Origin: Chinchilla lanigera
Taxonomy: Eukaryota; Chordata; Mammalia; Rodentia; Chinchillidae
Direction: 5' to 3'
Assembly (NCBI RefSeq): GCF_000276665.1
Contig: NW_004955473.1
Span: 5,166,211-5,230,210, forward strand
Length of the DNA stretch: 64,000 nucleotides
Shown: positions 42,660-55,534 of the stretch, piece by piece
Layout of the letters: the number at the start of each line of letters is the position of its first letter
Position numbering within the stretch: the first letter of the stretch is position 1
The notes under the pieces: model-generated
The model's input: the letters and a program-made list of their open reading frames with translations, nothing else
Database searches by the model: none
What the model was told of the DNA's origin: nothing
Position numbers and translations under genes: made by a program

Positions 42660-42880
42660 GCTCTCCTCTCCCCTCTTCTCTTCTCTTCTCTTCTCTTCTC
42701 TTCTCTTCTCTTCTCTTCTCTTCTCTTCTCTCCTCTCCTCTCCTCTCCTCTCCTCTCCTCTCCCCTCTTCTCTCCTCTCCTCTCCTCTCCTGTCCTCTCC
42801 TGTCCTCTCCTCTCCTCTCATTCCCTAAAAAAAGAAAGACAAAAAAACAGAAAAAGAAAAAAAAAAAGAAAAAAAGGCTA
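42660..42880. repeat. (TTCTC)n/(CTCTC)n microsatellite plus A-rich run
   Basis: About 165 bases of nearly pure pyrimidine, then an A-rich stretch from 42827. The long Glu/Arg and Ser/Leu open frames here are repeat artefacts. Confidence 0.95.
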
Positions 42881-44851
42881 ACCAGTACTTCCATTAAGCC
42901 TCGGCTGAGTGAGGGAAAGCCCAGCACTGCTGCCCTTCCGGGTAACCCACTCCAAGGCCTCGGCCCACCTCGGGCATTGGTAACCACACCAGGGGTTTCC
43001 TCCAAGCCCCACTCTTCCAGCACTTCCACCGGCAGAGTCCCAGAGCCACTTTACCTGGGGGTGGGCTGTGGCCCCCAGTCAGCTCTGCTCAGGACCTGCA
43101 TTATTTCAGGGAAGAAGATTTATGTATTATATGTGGCTATATTTCCTAGAGCACCTGTGTTTTTCTCTTTCTAAGCCAGGGTCCTGTCTGGATGACTCAT
43201 GGGGATTGTGGGGGGAGGGAGCATAAACCGGAACTTTTAATCTATTTGAAGGCGATTAAACTGTGTCTAATGCAAACTGCCTGCCTCCTCCTTCCCCTTC
43301 CATTTCTAGAACCACCTGGGGATGTGAATGTGTTTGTGTGTTGGGTGGGGGGTTGGGGGTGGAAGGGGTTGCTTAGTATTCTCATATGTCCATTTCCCAG
43401 AGTTCCCTTGAGTTGGAGAGATAGCTCCCAAACTCAAATTCTCGGTTGATCTAGACTACGTTCTGGGCCAAAGTTTATCTTATCTGGTCTTTGAAGAAAG
43501 GACTTTAAAGCAATATACAATGTTGAGAATATCAAAAGGGTAGAGGGATTTACTTAAGGGAGCAAGTTCTTAATTAGGGTATTGTTTTTAAGCAGATAGA
43601 CACTGTTAATTGCAAATGGGTTATTCAAGCAGGCTTACCAGGGCCTCTCAGTGGAAAAATGTCATTAGCAATCTTTTATAAGTTATGGTATGTATTTCTT
43701 TCCAAATAATCTATAATCAAGACTCCTTACCAATTCCTATCTCACTGTTCCTAGTTAATTAGAGTTGGTGAAATTTGGCTGCTCCCAGATTTTCCTGTAT
43801 GACTTCTTCCTTGTCACAAAATTTGAGTTTAGCAAGGGGCAGGGGATTGGGAGAGAGATTGACACAGATTCCTCTCGTATCTGCTTCTACTTTCCCATTC
43901 ATTTTCTAGTTCTCTCACTTTGATTCTTATAGTTAAATTTTAGTTAGTTCAAAATAAGGTCAATCCTGGAGAGTTTAGAAGTTATTAGGTTTTTACAGGC
44001 AACCTGTCATTCAGATGAACCCCTTTCTAACCAGTATTCAGTCCATTCAGTCTTATCACATCTCCTTTCTTGGCCGAGAGTAGAACTCTCCTCCCTCAAC
44101 TTGCCACAGCCATTCTCCTGCTGACCCTTAAGTCAGTCAGAGAAACTTTCACTTTTTGATGTGAGGGGTCAGAATGTAAATCTCTTATCTCTAGTATAAA
44201 ATGATTTTTTTTTAGTTTCTACTTTCTCATACTCCCTGCCCTGTTTCTTTTCCTTTATAAACCTGTATTTAAAACCTTGGCCTGAACATTTATCCCATTC
44301 ATAGCCTGGACCAGCCAAGTCTGTCCCTAGTCTGAGCTCTCATCAGAGGAGAGATTTAATGATTGATCTTTCCCTAGAGAAAAGGGTCTTATGTTTTTTG
44401 ATCTTTACCATAGCTCTCTCCAGCTCTCCCTTCCCTCCCCATTCCTCATGTTTCCTATGTACCCCACTTCCCCAGGCCAGGAAGGCTGGCAGTGACCCAA
44501 AACCCCTGAGGGTAAGTGGAATTTATGTCCTTTTGGCTCTGGAGACCTGCTGGCCCCAACTGAGAGCACTGTCTCCCGCTTTGCACTTTTCCCCAGGAGT
44601 GGGGTTGGGTTAGAGGTGGGTTCGAATTCTGTAGCAGCTAAATTCCATTCTTCCTGTCCTGACCATCCTGCCTTTATCCTTAAGGCCCCTTTTCCTATTG
44701 ACCAAATCTGTTTACCTTGTTGGGGAAAAAAATATTTTGTTTTTAAATCTATTTTCTAACTTAAATACAGTTTAATATGTAAATCTCTGCACTTTTGTGT
44801 GAGCCTACAAATGTGTATATGTTGGGGGTTTTTCACTCTCTGGTATTTCTT

Positions 44852-44857
44852 AATAAA
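44852..44857 (+). promoter_or_regulatory. ZDHHC9: Poly(A) signal AATAAA, probable ZDHHC9 transcript end
   Basis: A canonical hexamer in a locally AT-rich context ('ttcttaataaagaaatc'), followed by T/GT-rich sequence. Confidence 0.6.
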
Positions 44858-44879
44858 GAAATCTTTCTTTTGAGGGGAA

Positions 44880-45945
44880 GCCAATTAATGAAAGAGACTT
44901 GAATGGTTTTAGAAATACAGGGCTGTCTGTTTCTTTGTGCTTCTGCCTCATTTCTTTACTTGTGCCTAGTGTAAGTGATTGGAACCCCTCCCCCACCTTT
45001 TGACACCCTTCCTTTGAGAGGTCCCTCAACTTGGTAGGCCAGAGAGGGACCTGTCCTGTATCTGGTACCCCTCTGGGACCACTTGGATTGGCTCAAGTGG
45101 TAACCTAGCAACCTAACCCCCCTTTTCTCCCTTTGGCCTGGCCCTCTTAGTCCTTTTCCTCCAGCTCAGTTCATTTTCTACTGCTGAGGCTGGGGCCAGG
45201 CTAGGGAAAAATCACCAACGGATCACAGAAAATGTGTTTTTTAAAAATGATTACTTGTTCTTATGCCACAGTGATACTAAAGAAGAGTCATGTACCCAAT
45301 AATTCAAAAGGCATTTGTGTCACTTTTGAGAATACATTCTAGAAATCTCTGGCCATTCTTGGGCAGTAGATTTTAGACATAGCCTCAAAGGCTCAAACTC
45401 TGAATATCATTAGTTTTAAAGGATGCAAGCCTAACTCACAAAAAGTCCTTGTGTATTTCATGTTTTGGATAAATATAAAAGGGGAATGGGAAGTATGTAT
45501 CTGTACCTGCGAAACTTCAGATGGTCTATACAATATAAATGTGAGTGGAAAAAGCTGGCATCATTAGCTGGCCCTAACTGTTTCACAAATAAACACAAAA
45601 TGTTTTTATAATATTAACATATATATTGAATTTCCAGGATTGCAACAACTGTATAAATCGGGGGAAGATGGTATTTTATTTTATTCAGAACTTTGAGTTA
45701 TTTGTAATTCTTGAAAAGCATGTCACTATCAGCAGTGCTGTTCGTGGGTATTTAGGTTGCCAACACAGTCTACCTATATGAGTCTATATTTGTGTTGATT
45801 GCTTTCAGCAGTGATTCTGCGGATACGTGGGAACATTTCATGTCCTATTATATGTTTTAGTATAATCTTGTCTAGGTATTTGTATATTGAAATATATATA
45901 TATATTGTCTTATTATACATACTTTCTTTTAATTTTTCCTTTATA
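44880..45945. other. Intergenic DNA after ZDHHC9
   Basis: No gene or clear repeat recognised. A short (TA)n run is at about 45892-45905. Confidence 0.5.
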
Positions 45946-45949
45946 GTGT

Positions 45950-46285
45950 AGTTAGTATACTTGGTTCTCCATATCTGTGGGTACCACATGCACAGAGTCA
46001 ACTAGCCTTGGGTGGAAAATAATCAGAAAAAAACTTGTGTCCATACTGAGCACTTACGTTTGTCTTCTCATAAGTCCCTAAACAGCACAGTATAACAATT
46101 ACTTAAAGTGTATCAGGTTGAGTAATCTATGGATGATTTAGAGCATACAAGATGCAATAAGGTTCTATGCAAACACTGTACCATTTCATTTAAGGGACTT
46201 GAACACTTGCAGATTTTGGCAGCCTTGAGGGTGTGGGGACAGTTGAACAAATCCCTCATGGATACTGAGGGACAAGTGTATATCA
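45950..46285 (-). mobile_element. MER2/Tigger-type DNA transposon
   Basis: Reverse-oriented relative of 4984-5289: 'ttctccatatctgtgggtac', 'ataagtccctaaacagcaca', 'aagggacttgaacacttgca', and end 'gatactgagggacaagtgta'. Confidence 0.75.
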
Positions 46286-47149
46286 CATTGCTATTCTTGA
46301 AATTAAAAGTATAAGTAGGTTATATTGACTTTGAAGTTCACCTCAGGGTGGTAAAGGTTGTATCACAAAATATCTTGAATAGCAAGGGAATATTGGGGCT
46401 GCTACGCCTGACAACCACTGGACTAGATTATCTCAGAGGTTCTTTTCTCAAAATATTTGAACACCTTAGAAAATAAGTGACCATATCCCTCCCCTGGTGC
46501 CTTTAATGTGCTTTTATTTATTTATTTTTGGTTTCTTTTTTAAAATTTTATTTTAAAGAGAATAGTACATGAGAAACAAACAAACAAACAAACAAAAAAA
46601 TAGAACAGTAGCAGCATACCAGTATCACGAACATAAAGAAATCAAAGCAAAAACATTCAAAGTGATACAGGGTCTCAAGACAAATTAATACAAATCAACA
46701 GCGGTTGTTAAAATGCATATCACTATCCTCAACTACATTGCTCAGATTATCAGATGTAAGAATGAAAGATTGCTCAAACCATTAAAGAGAATAAGAAAAT
46801 AATTCTTCAATAAAACCTTAGAGATAATACGGAGTTTCACTAGACAAGATGGTAGGAGTTCACCATTGTAATTCTAGTGCATACTGTTACCTTCAAATCA
46901 GTTGCTCAGAACACCAGACACAAGCATGCAAAATCGATCAGAACATAAAAAATTGTGAGCATTAACTGTTCATTTCAATACACCATCAGACAACAGCAAT
47001 ACAGTCATCACAGCTATTCATATATATATTTATGTTTTGCCTTCCTTCTTTCTTTTTTCTTCTTTCACTCATCCCAGTTGTTCCTTCTTTTGAGCAGTTT
47101 CTTTCCCTTTCCTGTCATCTACTGTATGTTTTGAGTTTTACCTAGTGTT

Positions 47150-50100
47150 TCAGGTTCCTACACCATGGAGACAATATGATGTTTACACATGTGGGTCCGA
47201 TTTATTTCACTTATGAGTATGGTCTCTAGTTGCATCCATTTACCTACAAAAGCCTCACGTTTATCTTTTTTAATAGCTGAGTAATACTCCATTGTATAGA
47301 AATACCACAACTTTTCAATACATTCCTCAGTGGATGGGCATCTGGGTTGTTTCCAAGATTTAGCTATAACACTGTGCTGCTATAAACATGGGTGCACATA
47401 TATCGCTGTGGTATGATGTCTTTAATTATTTGGGAAAATACCCAGAACGGGAATAGCTGGGTTAAATGGGACTTCCAATCCTAGTTTTGTGAGGAATCTC
47501 CAAATTGACTTCCACAGTGGTTTCCCCAGTCTACACTCCCACCAGCAGTGGAGTAGGGTTCTTTTCTCCCTACAGCCTCTCTAGCATTTGTTATTGGTTG
47601 ATTTCTTGATGATACTCATTCTTTCTGGGGTGAGATGGAACCTAAGTGTTGTTTTAATTTGCATTTCTCGAATGACTAATGACGTTGAACATTTTTTCAT
47701 GTATTTATTTGCCATTAGTATCTCTTCATTAGAGAAGTGTGTATTCATCTCAGATACCCATTTTTCGGTTGGGTCTTTGAATTTGGGAGGCTTGAGTTTT
47801 TAAAAATTCTTTATACATCCTAGATAGAAGTCCTTTGTCTGAGGGGCAGTTGCCTGAAATTTTTTCCCAATTCCTAGGTTTTCTTTTTACTTCACTGGTG
47901 ATTTCTTTAGAAGTGCAAAAACTTTTCAGTAAGATGACATCCCAGTTGTTGATTCTTTGAAGTATTTCCTGTGCAGTTTGGTTTTTGCTCATGAACTCTC
48001 TGCCTACCCCAGTGTTGTCAAGATTTTTACCTACCTTCACTTCCAATAAATTTAGTGTTTCTGTTTTAATGTGTAGATTTTTGATCCATTTTGACTTTAA
48101 TTGAGTGCATGGTGAAAGACATGGGTCTAGTTTTAGTCTTGGGCATGTGGAAAGCCAGCACCATTTATCAAAGAGGCCATCCTCCTTCCATTGAACGTTT
48201 GGCCCCTTTGTCAAAGATAAGGTGACTGAGTGAGTTTGTAGTTGTATCTGTATCTTCTAATCTGTTCCATAGATCTTCAGGTCTGTTTTTGTGCCAGTAC
48301 CATGCTGATTTTATCACAGTAGCTTTGTAATATAATTTTAAGTCAGGAATTGTGATGCCTCCTGCCTTTCCTTTGTTTCCCAAGATTGCTTTGGCTATTC
48401 TAGGCCACTTTTGGTTCCAGATGAACTTTAGGAATGTTTTCCCTAGATCTGTGAAGTATACTAATGGTACTTTAATTGGGATTGAATTGAATCTGTACAA
48501 CAATTTTGGGAGTATGGCCATTTTCACAATATTGGTTTTTCCTATCCATGAGCAAGGAGTATCTTTCCATTTTCTGATATCCTCTTTGATCTCTTCTTTC
48601 AGAGTAGTATGATTTTCACTGTATAGATCTTTTACTTCTTTTGTTAGATTCATTCCTAAGTATTTCATCTTTTTAGATGCTATTGTGAAAGTTGTGGTTT
48701 CCGTAATTTCTCTCTCAGTCTGTTTGTTACTTTTGTACAGGAGTGCTATTAACTTTTGAGTGTTAACTTTGTATCCAGCTACGCTACTGAATTTGGTTAT
48801 TAAATCCATGAGCCTTTTGGTGGATTTTTGGGGTCTTCTATGTAGAGTATCATGTCATCTGTGAATAATGACAATTTCACTTCTTCGTTTCCTATCCTTA
48901 TTCCTTTTATTTCTCTCTCCTGTCTAATCACTCTAGCCAGTATTTCTAGAACTATATTGAATAGGAGTGGTGACAGTGGACATCCTTGTCTTGTTGCTGA
49001 TTTTAAAGTGAAAGCTTTCAATTTTTGACCATTTAGGATGATGTTATCAGTTGGTTTATCATAGATAGCTTTGATCAGCTTGAGGTAAAAGCCATCTATT
49101 CCTATTTTCTGTAGGGTTTTCTAATGAATAAATGTTGGACTTTATTGAAGGCTTTTTCTGCATCAATGGAGAGGATCATGTGATTTTTGTCCTTGGCTCT
49201 ATTGACATGGTGTATTACATTTATTGATTTGCATATATTGAACCATCCCTGCATTCCTGGTATGAATCCCAGTTGGTCGTTGTGTGTAATCTTCTTGATG
49301 ACTTGTTATATTCTGTTTGCTAGTATTTTATTGAGAATTTTTGCATCNNNNNNNNNNNNNNNNNNNNNNNNNNNNNNNNNNNNNNNNNNNNNNNNNNNNN
49401 NNNNNNNNNNNNNNNNNNNNNNNNNNNNNNNNNNNNNNNNNNNNNNNNNNNNNNNNNNNNNNNNNNNNNNNNNNNNNNNNNNNNNNNNNNNNNNNNNNNN
49501 NNNNNNNNNNNNNNNNNNNNNNNNNNNNNNNNNNNNNNNNNNNNNNNNNNNNNNNNNNNNNNNNNNNNNNNNNNNNNNNNNNNNNNNNNNNNNNNNNNNN
49601 NNNNNNNNNNNNNNNNNNNNNNNNNNNNNNNNNNNNNNNNNNNNNNNNNNNNNNNNNNNNNNNNNNNNNNNNNNNNNNNNNNNNNNNNNNNNNNNNNNNN
49701 NNNNNNNNNNNNNNNNNNNNNNNNNNNNNNNNNNNNNNNNNNNNNNNNNNNNNNNNNNNNNNNNNNNNNNNNNNNNNNNNNNNNNNNNNNNNNNNNNNNN
49801 NNNNNNNNNNNNNNNNNNNNNNNNNNNNNNNNNNNNNNNNNNNNNNNNNNNNNNNNNNNNNNNNNNNNNNNNNNNNNNNNNNNNNNNNNNNNNNNNNNNN
49901 NNNNNNNNNNNNNNNNNNNNNNNNNNNNNNNNNNNNNNNNNNNNNNGCTCTTCTTTTTCTAGGAACTTGAGGTGCAGCATAAGATTTTTTATTTGTGCTT
50001 GTTCTGTTTTCCTGAGGTGGGAGTTCACTGCTATAAATTTCCCTCTGAGGACTGCTTTCATTGCACCCCACAAGCTCCTGTAGGTTGTATCTCCATTTTT

Positions 50101-50952
50101 GTTTGCTTGTAAATAGTGTTTAATCTCTACTTTGATTTCATCTCTGACCCATTGGTTGTTCAGAAGGATGTTATTTAATTTCCAACTGTTTATGGAGTTT
50201 TTGTATTTTCTTTTGTCATTAATTTCCAATTTCATTGCACTATGGTCTGATAGTATACATGGGATAATTTCAATTCCTTTGCATTTACTTAAACATGTTC
50301 TATGTACTAGTATATGATCTATTTTAGGGAACATCCCATGTGTAGCAGAGAAGAATGTGTATTCTGATGCTGATGGGTGGAACACTCTGTAAAGGTCTAC
50401 TAAGTCCGTATGTTCACACGTTTGGTTAAGTTCTGTTATTTCTTTCCCAATTTTTTGTCTAGTTGATGTATCTCTTTGTGACAATGGTGTGTTAAAGTCC
50501 CCTGTTATGATTGTGTTGCTACTTATTTCGTTTCTCGTGTCTGTTAGAATTTGTCTTATATAGGTGGGTGCTCCTATATTTGGTGCATAGATGTCTACAA
50601 TTGTTATTTCTTCCTGTTGAAGCTTCCCCTTCACAAGTATGTAGTGACTTTCTTTATCTCTTTTGATTGTTCTTGGTTTGAAGTTCACGTTGTCTGCAAA
50701 CAGAATAGCTGCACCCACGTTTTTCTGGGTTCCTGTCTCATGGAGTATTGTTTTCCATCCTTTAATTTTCAGTCTTTGAATTTCCTTTTGAGTTAAATGT
50801 GTTTCTTGTATACAGCATATAGTTGGGTTTTGTTTCCTAATGCACTCTGCTAGTCTGCTTCTTTTGGTTGGTGCATTGAGACCATTTACATTGATGGTTA
50901 GAACGGTTATGTACTGGCTTATCTTTGTCATGATATTTTCCTGCTGTTGCAT
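47150..50952 (-). pseudogene. L1 ORF2 (endonuclease-reverse transcriptase), broken
   Basis: The AP-endonuclease domain is readable from 50952 to the gap at 49946 ('[20 protein letters not shown]', 'CCIQETHL', 'ITGDFNTPL', '[10 protein letters not shown]'). The N run hides the linker and early RT. After it 'DAKILNKILANRI' is in frame, then '[14 protein letters not shown]' and the RT active box reading FTDD in place of the usual FADD. Frameshifts occur near 48805 and 48190. The element cannot make a full ORF2p as assembled. Confidence 0.85.
49348..49946. other. Assembly gap (599 N)
   Basis: A run of N inside L1 ORF2. The expected L1 spacing between the flanking motifs is of similar size, so the gap is probably about correct in length, but no sequence is known. 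Confidence 0.99.
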
Positions 50953-50970
50953 CCTCCTTTTTCCCTCTGT

Positions 50971-52032
50971 TTAATTGCTTGCTCTGCTTGTTGGCTTCTT
51001 TCTGTGGTTGTTCTTGAAGTTTTGGTCTGTTTGATCTCTTTCTAGTATATCTTTTAATACTGTTTGTAGGATTGGTTTGGTGCTCATGAATTTCTTCAGT
51101 TGTTCTTTATCATGAAAATATTTTATTTCTCCATTAAATTTGTAAGATAGCTTTTCAGGGTACATCAATCTGGGTTGGAAGTTGTTTTCTTTCAGTACCT
51201 GAAGTACATCACTCCAAGCTCTTCTTGCCTTGATGGTTTGTATTGAGAAGTCTGCTGTGATTCTGATAGGCTATCCTTTGTAGGTGATCTGTTTCTTTTC
51301 TCTAACAGCTTTTAATATTCTGAGCTTTTGTTGAGTTTCTGGCATCTTGATCACTATATGTTTGAGGGTAGATTTATTTTGGTAATGATTAACTGGAGTT
51401 CTATATGTGTCACTTATCTGGATGTCCAATTCTTTTACCATGCGTGGGAAATTTTCTGTTATTATTTCTGCAAATAGTCTTTTTATGTCATTTGTGTTGG
51501 CACCTGTTGTTTCATTAATACCTATTAATCTGACATTGTTTCTCTTTGCTTCATCTTGCAGTTGTTGAACTGTTATTTCCTGGGTCCTTGTTGTTTTTAA
51601 GAGATCCCTCCTTTCACGTTCATTGGTGGCAATGCTGTCTTCAAGGTCTGAAAGTCTATCTTCAGCTTCATTCAGGTGGTTTTGCAAGTTTTCAATGAGA
51701 TTTTTAAATTCCTGGATATGTGTTTGCATCTGTTTCATACCTTCTAGTTCTTTTCTATATTGTTCCCTGAAAGTTTCATTGAGTTGTCTCTGCTCTTCTA
51801 TTTTCTTGTCTATGTCATCTTTGGATATGCTGAACATGTCTTGCATTATTGTTGTCATTTCTTTTCTCACCTGAGATGTTGTTTCTGATCTGATGTCTTC
51901 TATGGCCTGATGGAGTTGTTTCTTTGCTTCAGTTATTATCACTTCAGAAATTTCAGGTGTATGACTTCCAGGCTCTTCTGTTTTGATGCCTTCTGGACTT
52001 ATTTTGAGTGGTGTGGACGTCTGGGATTGCAT
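50971..52032 (-). pseudogene. L1 ORF1 (RNA-binding chaperone), one nonsense codon
   Basis: 353 in-frame codons from a Met at 52032 (upstream frame stays open to 52221). Seen: an N-terminal region, a long heptad-like coiled coil ('EDRLSDLEDSIATNERERRD' and before), then the RRM and C-terminal domains ('AKRNNVRLIGI', 'ARRAWSDVLQVL'). The only break is an in-frame TAG at 51271-51273, in the C-terminal domain. ORF1p is the trimeric nucleic-acid chaperone of the L1 RNP. Confidence 0.9.
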
Positions 52033-52324
52033 TTTGCTCCTTTGTTTTGTCAGTTTTGAAGAACCCGAGACACACTGTAGTGCAGTCTCACTGTCCTGAT
52101 TGTTTGTGAGTGGCTGCGTGAGAGTCTGAAGATCCCCAGTGCTCAGTGTAGCTCCTGTACTGGTGAATGGTGGCAGGCCAGCCTGGGCCCACACACTACG
52201 GGTGTGTCGGGTAGCCACCAAGGCCCGAGAGGGTGCCCGAGGCTTCGCCTGCCTTGCACGCTGGTCAGGGAGGCAGAGCCCAGACTCACCGGGCTTCCTG
52301 AAGATGTCCGCGGTTCAGCCCAGC

Positions 52325-53040
52325 CTCCAATATGGTTTTAAACTGTATTTTAAGAGTAACAGATGTTCATTGTTGAACATTGGGAAAGTAAGATTTTAAA
52401 AACTCACCCATAAGCTCATCACCATGATATAATAATCACTGTTAATGCTTTGGTATGTTTCTTTCTAGTCTTTTTTTTAATGTATGTATATGTTAAATAT
52501 AACTGGAGTTCAACTAAATATAGTTTTGTAAAGCTGTTTTTAACTTAGCATTTTCCATAGTATTAGAAATTATTTGAAAATACTTCCTAATGACTCCACA
52601 ACATGTACTCCTAGAGTTAGACATTTAGGCATTTCCTAATTTTTCATTATTATTAATGATGCAATGATAAATTTCCTTATATATGTGCATGTCTCTGATT
52701 TCTTCCTTAGAGTGGATTCCTAGGAGTGGAATTATGGAGTCAAAAAGGAATGTCCTTTTAAAAGCTCTTGATAAACATGGCCAAGGTGCTTTACAGAAAG
52801 GGTGTCCCATTTTGCTCTGCCAGTTATAGATCAGAGAATATTCTTCAGTCTATCTCTTTTAAGCATTTGGCCCAGTAATTTAATAGTTGTAAACTTTTAT
52901 CTCAGTGTCATGTAGTTTATATTTCTTTGGTTAAAAGAGATGTTATACATTTTCTGCATATCTCCTCTGCCTTATGTTTATTGCCATTTGCGTTTATTCT
53001 TTTTATCCAAGTCCTTTGTCTATTTTTCTTCTGGTATTAG
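52325..53040 (-). mobile_element. Ancient LINE fragment
   Basis: Antisense old L1-like 3' text: 'taagagtaacagatgttcat', 'tatattggtt'-free AT-rich stretch, 'attcctaggagtggaattat', 'gttaaaagagatgttataca'. The younger L1 inserted beside or within it. Confidence 0.45.
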
Positions 53041-53044
53041 GTGT

Positions 53045-55030
53045 CTTTCTAATTGATTAATAAATTAGAGCTTAGAATTCACACTCCACCGTGGGCCAGG
53101 AAATGAGAGAACCCTTGATTTAAAAGTGGTTTTACTACTCCAAAACATGAAGTAGAATTATCTCCTTGACATTTTGTGCCCCTTTGCTTTCTTCAAGCCC
53201 TCCTTCCCGCTGTCTTCTTTGCCATCTACTGTCCATCTATTTGGCTGTATATCAGCAGCTATTTGATTGTTCTAACTTTGCTAAAAGAGTTGGAGTTTTA
53301 TGTCTAAGTAAGAGACATGGTGACATGTTTGTCATCAAAAGAGGCTTTGTTGACCAACATAGCTGAAAAGAACAAATTGATCATATATGGAGTCCATACC
53401 AAGCTCTTGTGCTATCATATCCCCCACTCCCTTAAGTATAGTAATTTACCCAGGGCTCACAAAGAATTACTGACAGAGTCAAGACTGGACCAAGATGTAC
53501 CAACTTCGAGTCTGGAGAACTTTCTAGAATAACTCACTGCCCCTGTCAAGCAGGTATAGACAGTAAAAGGAGTTTGAATAACTATAAATGTTGTTTGAAT
53601 GAAATGAGCCTTTCATTCTGTCAATAAATCCTTTTCAAATCCTGACCATGTGTTAACTTTAGGAGAAATAGCATTGCTGACCCTATTCTCTTGTAAGTAA
53701 ATTGAGAAACAGCAATGGTTTTAGAGTTATTTGCCATTTTGGATTAGTATTACTGATAATCTCTCCATTTTAGTCATATAGTGGGCTGACTATATATAGT
53801 CATGATGACATGGAGCAGTTGTTAGCTTTTTGTTTTATACTTGAATATAGGTTGAACTTATGGTGGGGTTTCTTTAGTACAGAAAGTCAGGAAGTTGCCT
53901 TGCCAGGTTCCCACAGTGAAGTTGGCTGTCCCTTTGTGAGGGCCATTGCCCTGGGCTCTTTCTGACGCTATCCCTGGCAGGTCCCAGAGGCAATGGTATA
54001 CAAATGCTATATTGGTCACTGTGAAATATAGGAAAAGGTGAAGCCTACATATTAAGTACTATAGAATTCCATTTATTTAGGTCCTTCCTGGAGGAGAGGT
54101 CTTGGCTGGGTCTAGAAGGGAGGCAGTTCCTTCCCACTTGATTGTGTTATAGGCAGAATACTATGTAATGTGGCTACCGTTGTGTGAGAAGCTAAGGTGG
54201 GTTCTATTGTGAAGGAGGGCTGGGAGAGTTGCTTCTTTTCCCAGCTGGGAAACCTCATACCTCATCCTGAATTTCCTGGCTTGGGAGGAGGTAAGGTATT
54301 AGGCCCTATTGGGGGTTTGGGGGATCAGTGTGCTTTTTTCCCTTACAAAAAAACTGTCTTTAGCATTTGTTTTAATGCCCTTGGCCTCTAATGGTCCACC
54401 TGCAGCCTCCACTTCCACGAAAAACCTGAGAGGGGAGCTCAATGAATGAGATGTTGGAAGGCAACTGGCAGAGGCTGGGGACTCTGCCATAGGGGTTGCG
54501 GGTGGTAGGAGAGGGACTGTGTGGAGACTTTTGGGGAGCTGTTCAGAACCTGGCTGGGGTGGTCTCCAGTAGGGTTATGAGGTAAAGAAGCAGCAAGTGA
54601 GAGGGAAGACAGTTGGGTTAGGATGGCCCAGTGCTTTAGTTGCCTCCCCTGATGGAAAGGAGAAGGGGAAAGTGGCTGTCCTTGTGAACTGGGAAGAGCT
54701 GGCTGGACTCTTTCGTCTTGAGTCTGGCCATGATCCTCTTCTTTCCAGCAGCCCATGGAAGTCCAAAGGAGTTGCCCAACAGAAGTCAAATGCCTAGAGC
54801 TGATCATCCTACTATGAACTGGGCAGAGCCAGGGTTGACCCAAACTCCTCAGGTGGGCTTTCCTTACCTCCATCACCAGCTTCTCTGGGCACCAGAGCCG
54901 GAACCCTCATCAACCCTTGAAGCCCCTACCTGCTGGGTATCAGCTTGTGTCTGGGTTATGGCAGTGCTGGATGTCAGTCTCAGACAAGCACATGTTGATG
55001 TACCCTTTGTGCCTGGAGGTTACAGAAAGG
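53045..55030. other. Intergenic DNA between the L1 and SASH3
   Basis: No recognised gene or repeat. Open frames in 54440-54880 on both strands are GC-rich chance frames with no motif. Confidence 0.5.
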
Positions 55031-55034
55031 TCAA

Positions 55035-55258
55035 ATAGCTGCAACTTATTGTCACTGTGTGCCAGGAACTTAATGCATACTACCTCATTTATTTCTCTAA
55101 AAAGTCTAGGTGTTATTAGATGATTATTCCTGTTCTATAGTAAAGAAATGCATACACATGCAACTGCCCTGGAGTCATGTAGCTACTAAGTGGTAGAGCC
55201 AGAATTTGGAAACATTTGAACTGTGAAGCCTTTGTTCCTGGTCACTGTACTAACTAGG
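55035..55258 (-). mobile_element. MIR SINE
   Basis: Antisense: 'ctgtgtgccaggaacttaat', 'catgtagctactaagtggta', 'gagccagaatttggaaacat'. Confidence 0.7.
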
Positions 55259-55334
55259 AGTCAGAGGTGAGATGGGCCGTGAAGGGAGTGAAATGGAAGT
55301 AGCAGGGTGGTACAGATTGAAGCAATCAGACATG

Positions 55335-55530
55335 CTACTCATTGGGCCTTTATTTTGTGCTGGACACTGTACTAAGTACGTACACTAGTTCTTTAAACCT
55401 TCATAATAGCCCTGTACAGCTAGTACTATTATCCCTATTTTATTGATGTAGGAACTGAGGCTTCAGGTTAAGTGTCTGGTCTAAGGTGGCCCAGTAGTGA
55501 GTCCTAAATCCTAAGCCTCATCTGCCTTAG
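55335..55530 (-). mobile_element. MIR SINE
   Basis: Antisense: 'gtgctggacactgtactaag', 'tactattatccctattttat', 'ggaactgaggcttcaggtta'. Confidence 0.75.
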
Positions 55531-55534
55531 AGGA

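Larger units (their letters stand above)
41678..44875 (+). other. ZDHHC9: ZDHHC9 3'UTR
   Basis: About 3.2 kb from the stop codon to the best poly(A) signal. It contains a (TTCTC)n/(CTCTC)n tract (42660-42825) followed by an A-rich stretch, but no ID or B1 insertion. A weaker ATTAAA at 43255-43260 could serve a short form. The end point is inferred from the signal, not from transcripts. Confidence 0.65.
46515..52320 (-). mobile_element. Nearly full-length LINE-1, defective, with assembly gap
   Basis: Read on the - strand: a short GC-rich 5' end (about 52320-52033), ORF1 (52032-50971), a short inter-ORF spacer, ORF2 (from 50952), and an AT-rich 3'UTR (about 47150-46515). The length (~5.8 kb) fits a nearly complete rodent L1. 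It is broken by a nonsense codon in ORF1 and frameshifts in ORF2. It accounts for much of the ZDHHC9-SASH3 intergenic distance. The 3' end resembles 3048-3600. Confidence 0.92.

Noticed and set aside
42530..43174. Long Ser/Leu and Glu/Arg repeat proteins
   Set aside because: Translations of the pyrimidine microsatellite in the ZDHHC9 3'UTR.
49187..50083. 298-codon and 209-codon + strand frames
   Set aside because: They mostly consist of the N gap translated as unknown residues, opposite to the real L1 ORF2.
54439..54876. 145-codon - strand frame between the L1 and SASH3
   Set aside because: No recognisable domain, no splice-site support, competing frames on the other strand; likely chance in GC-rich DNA.
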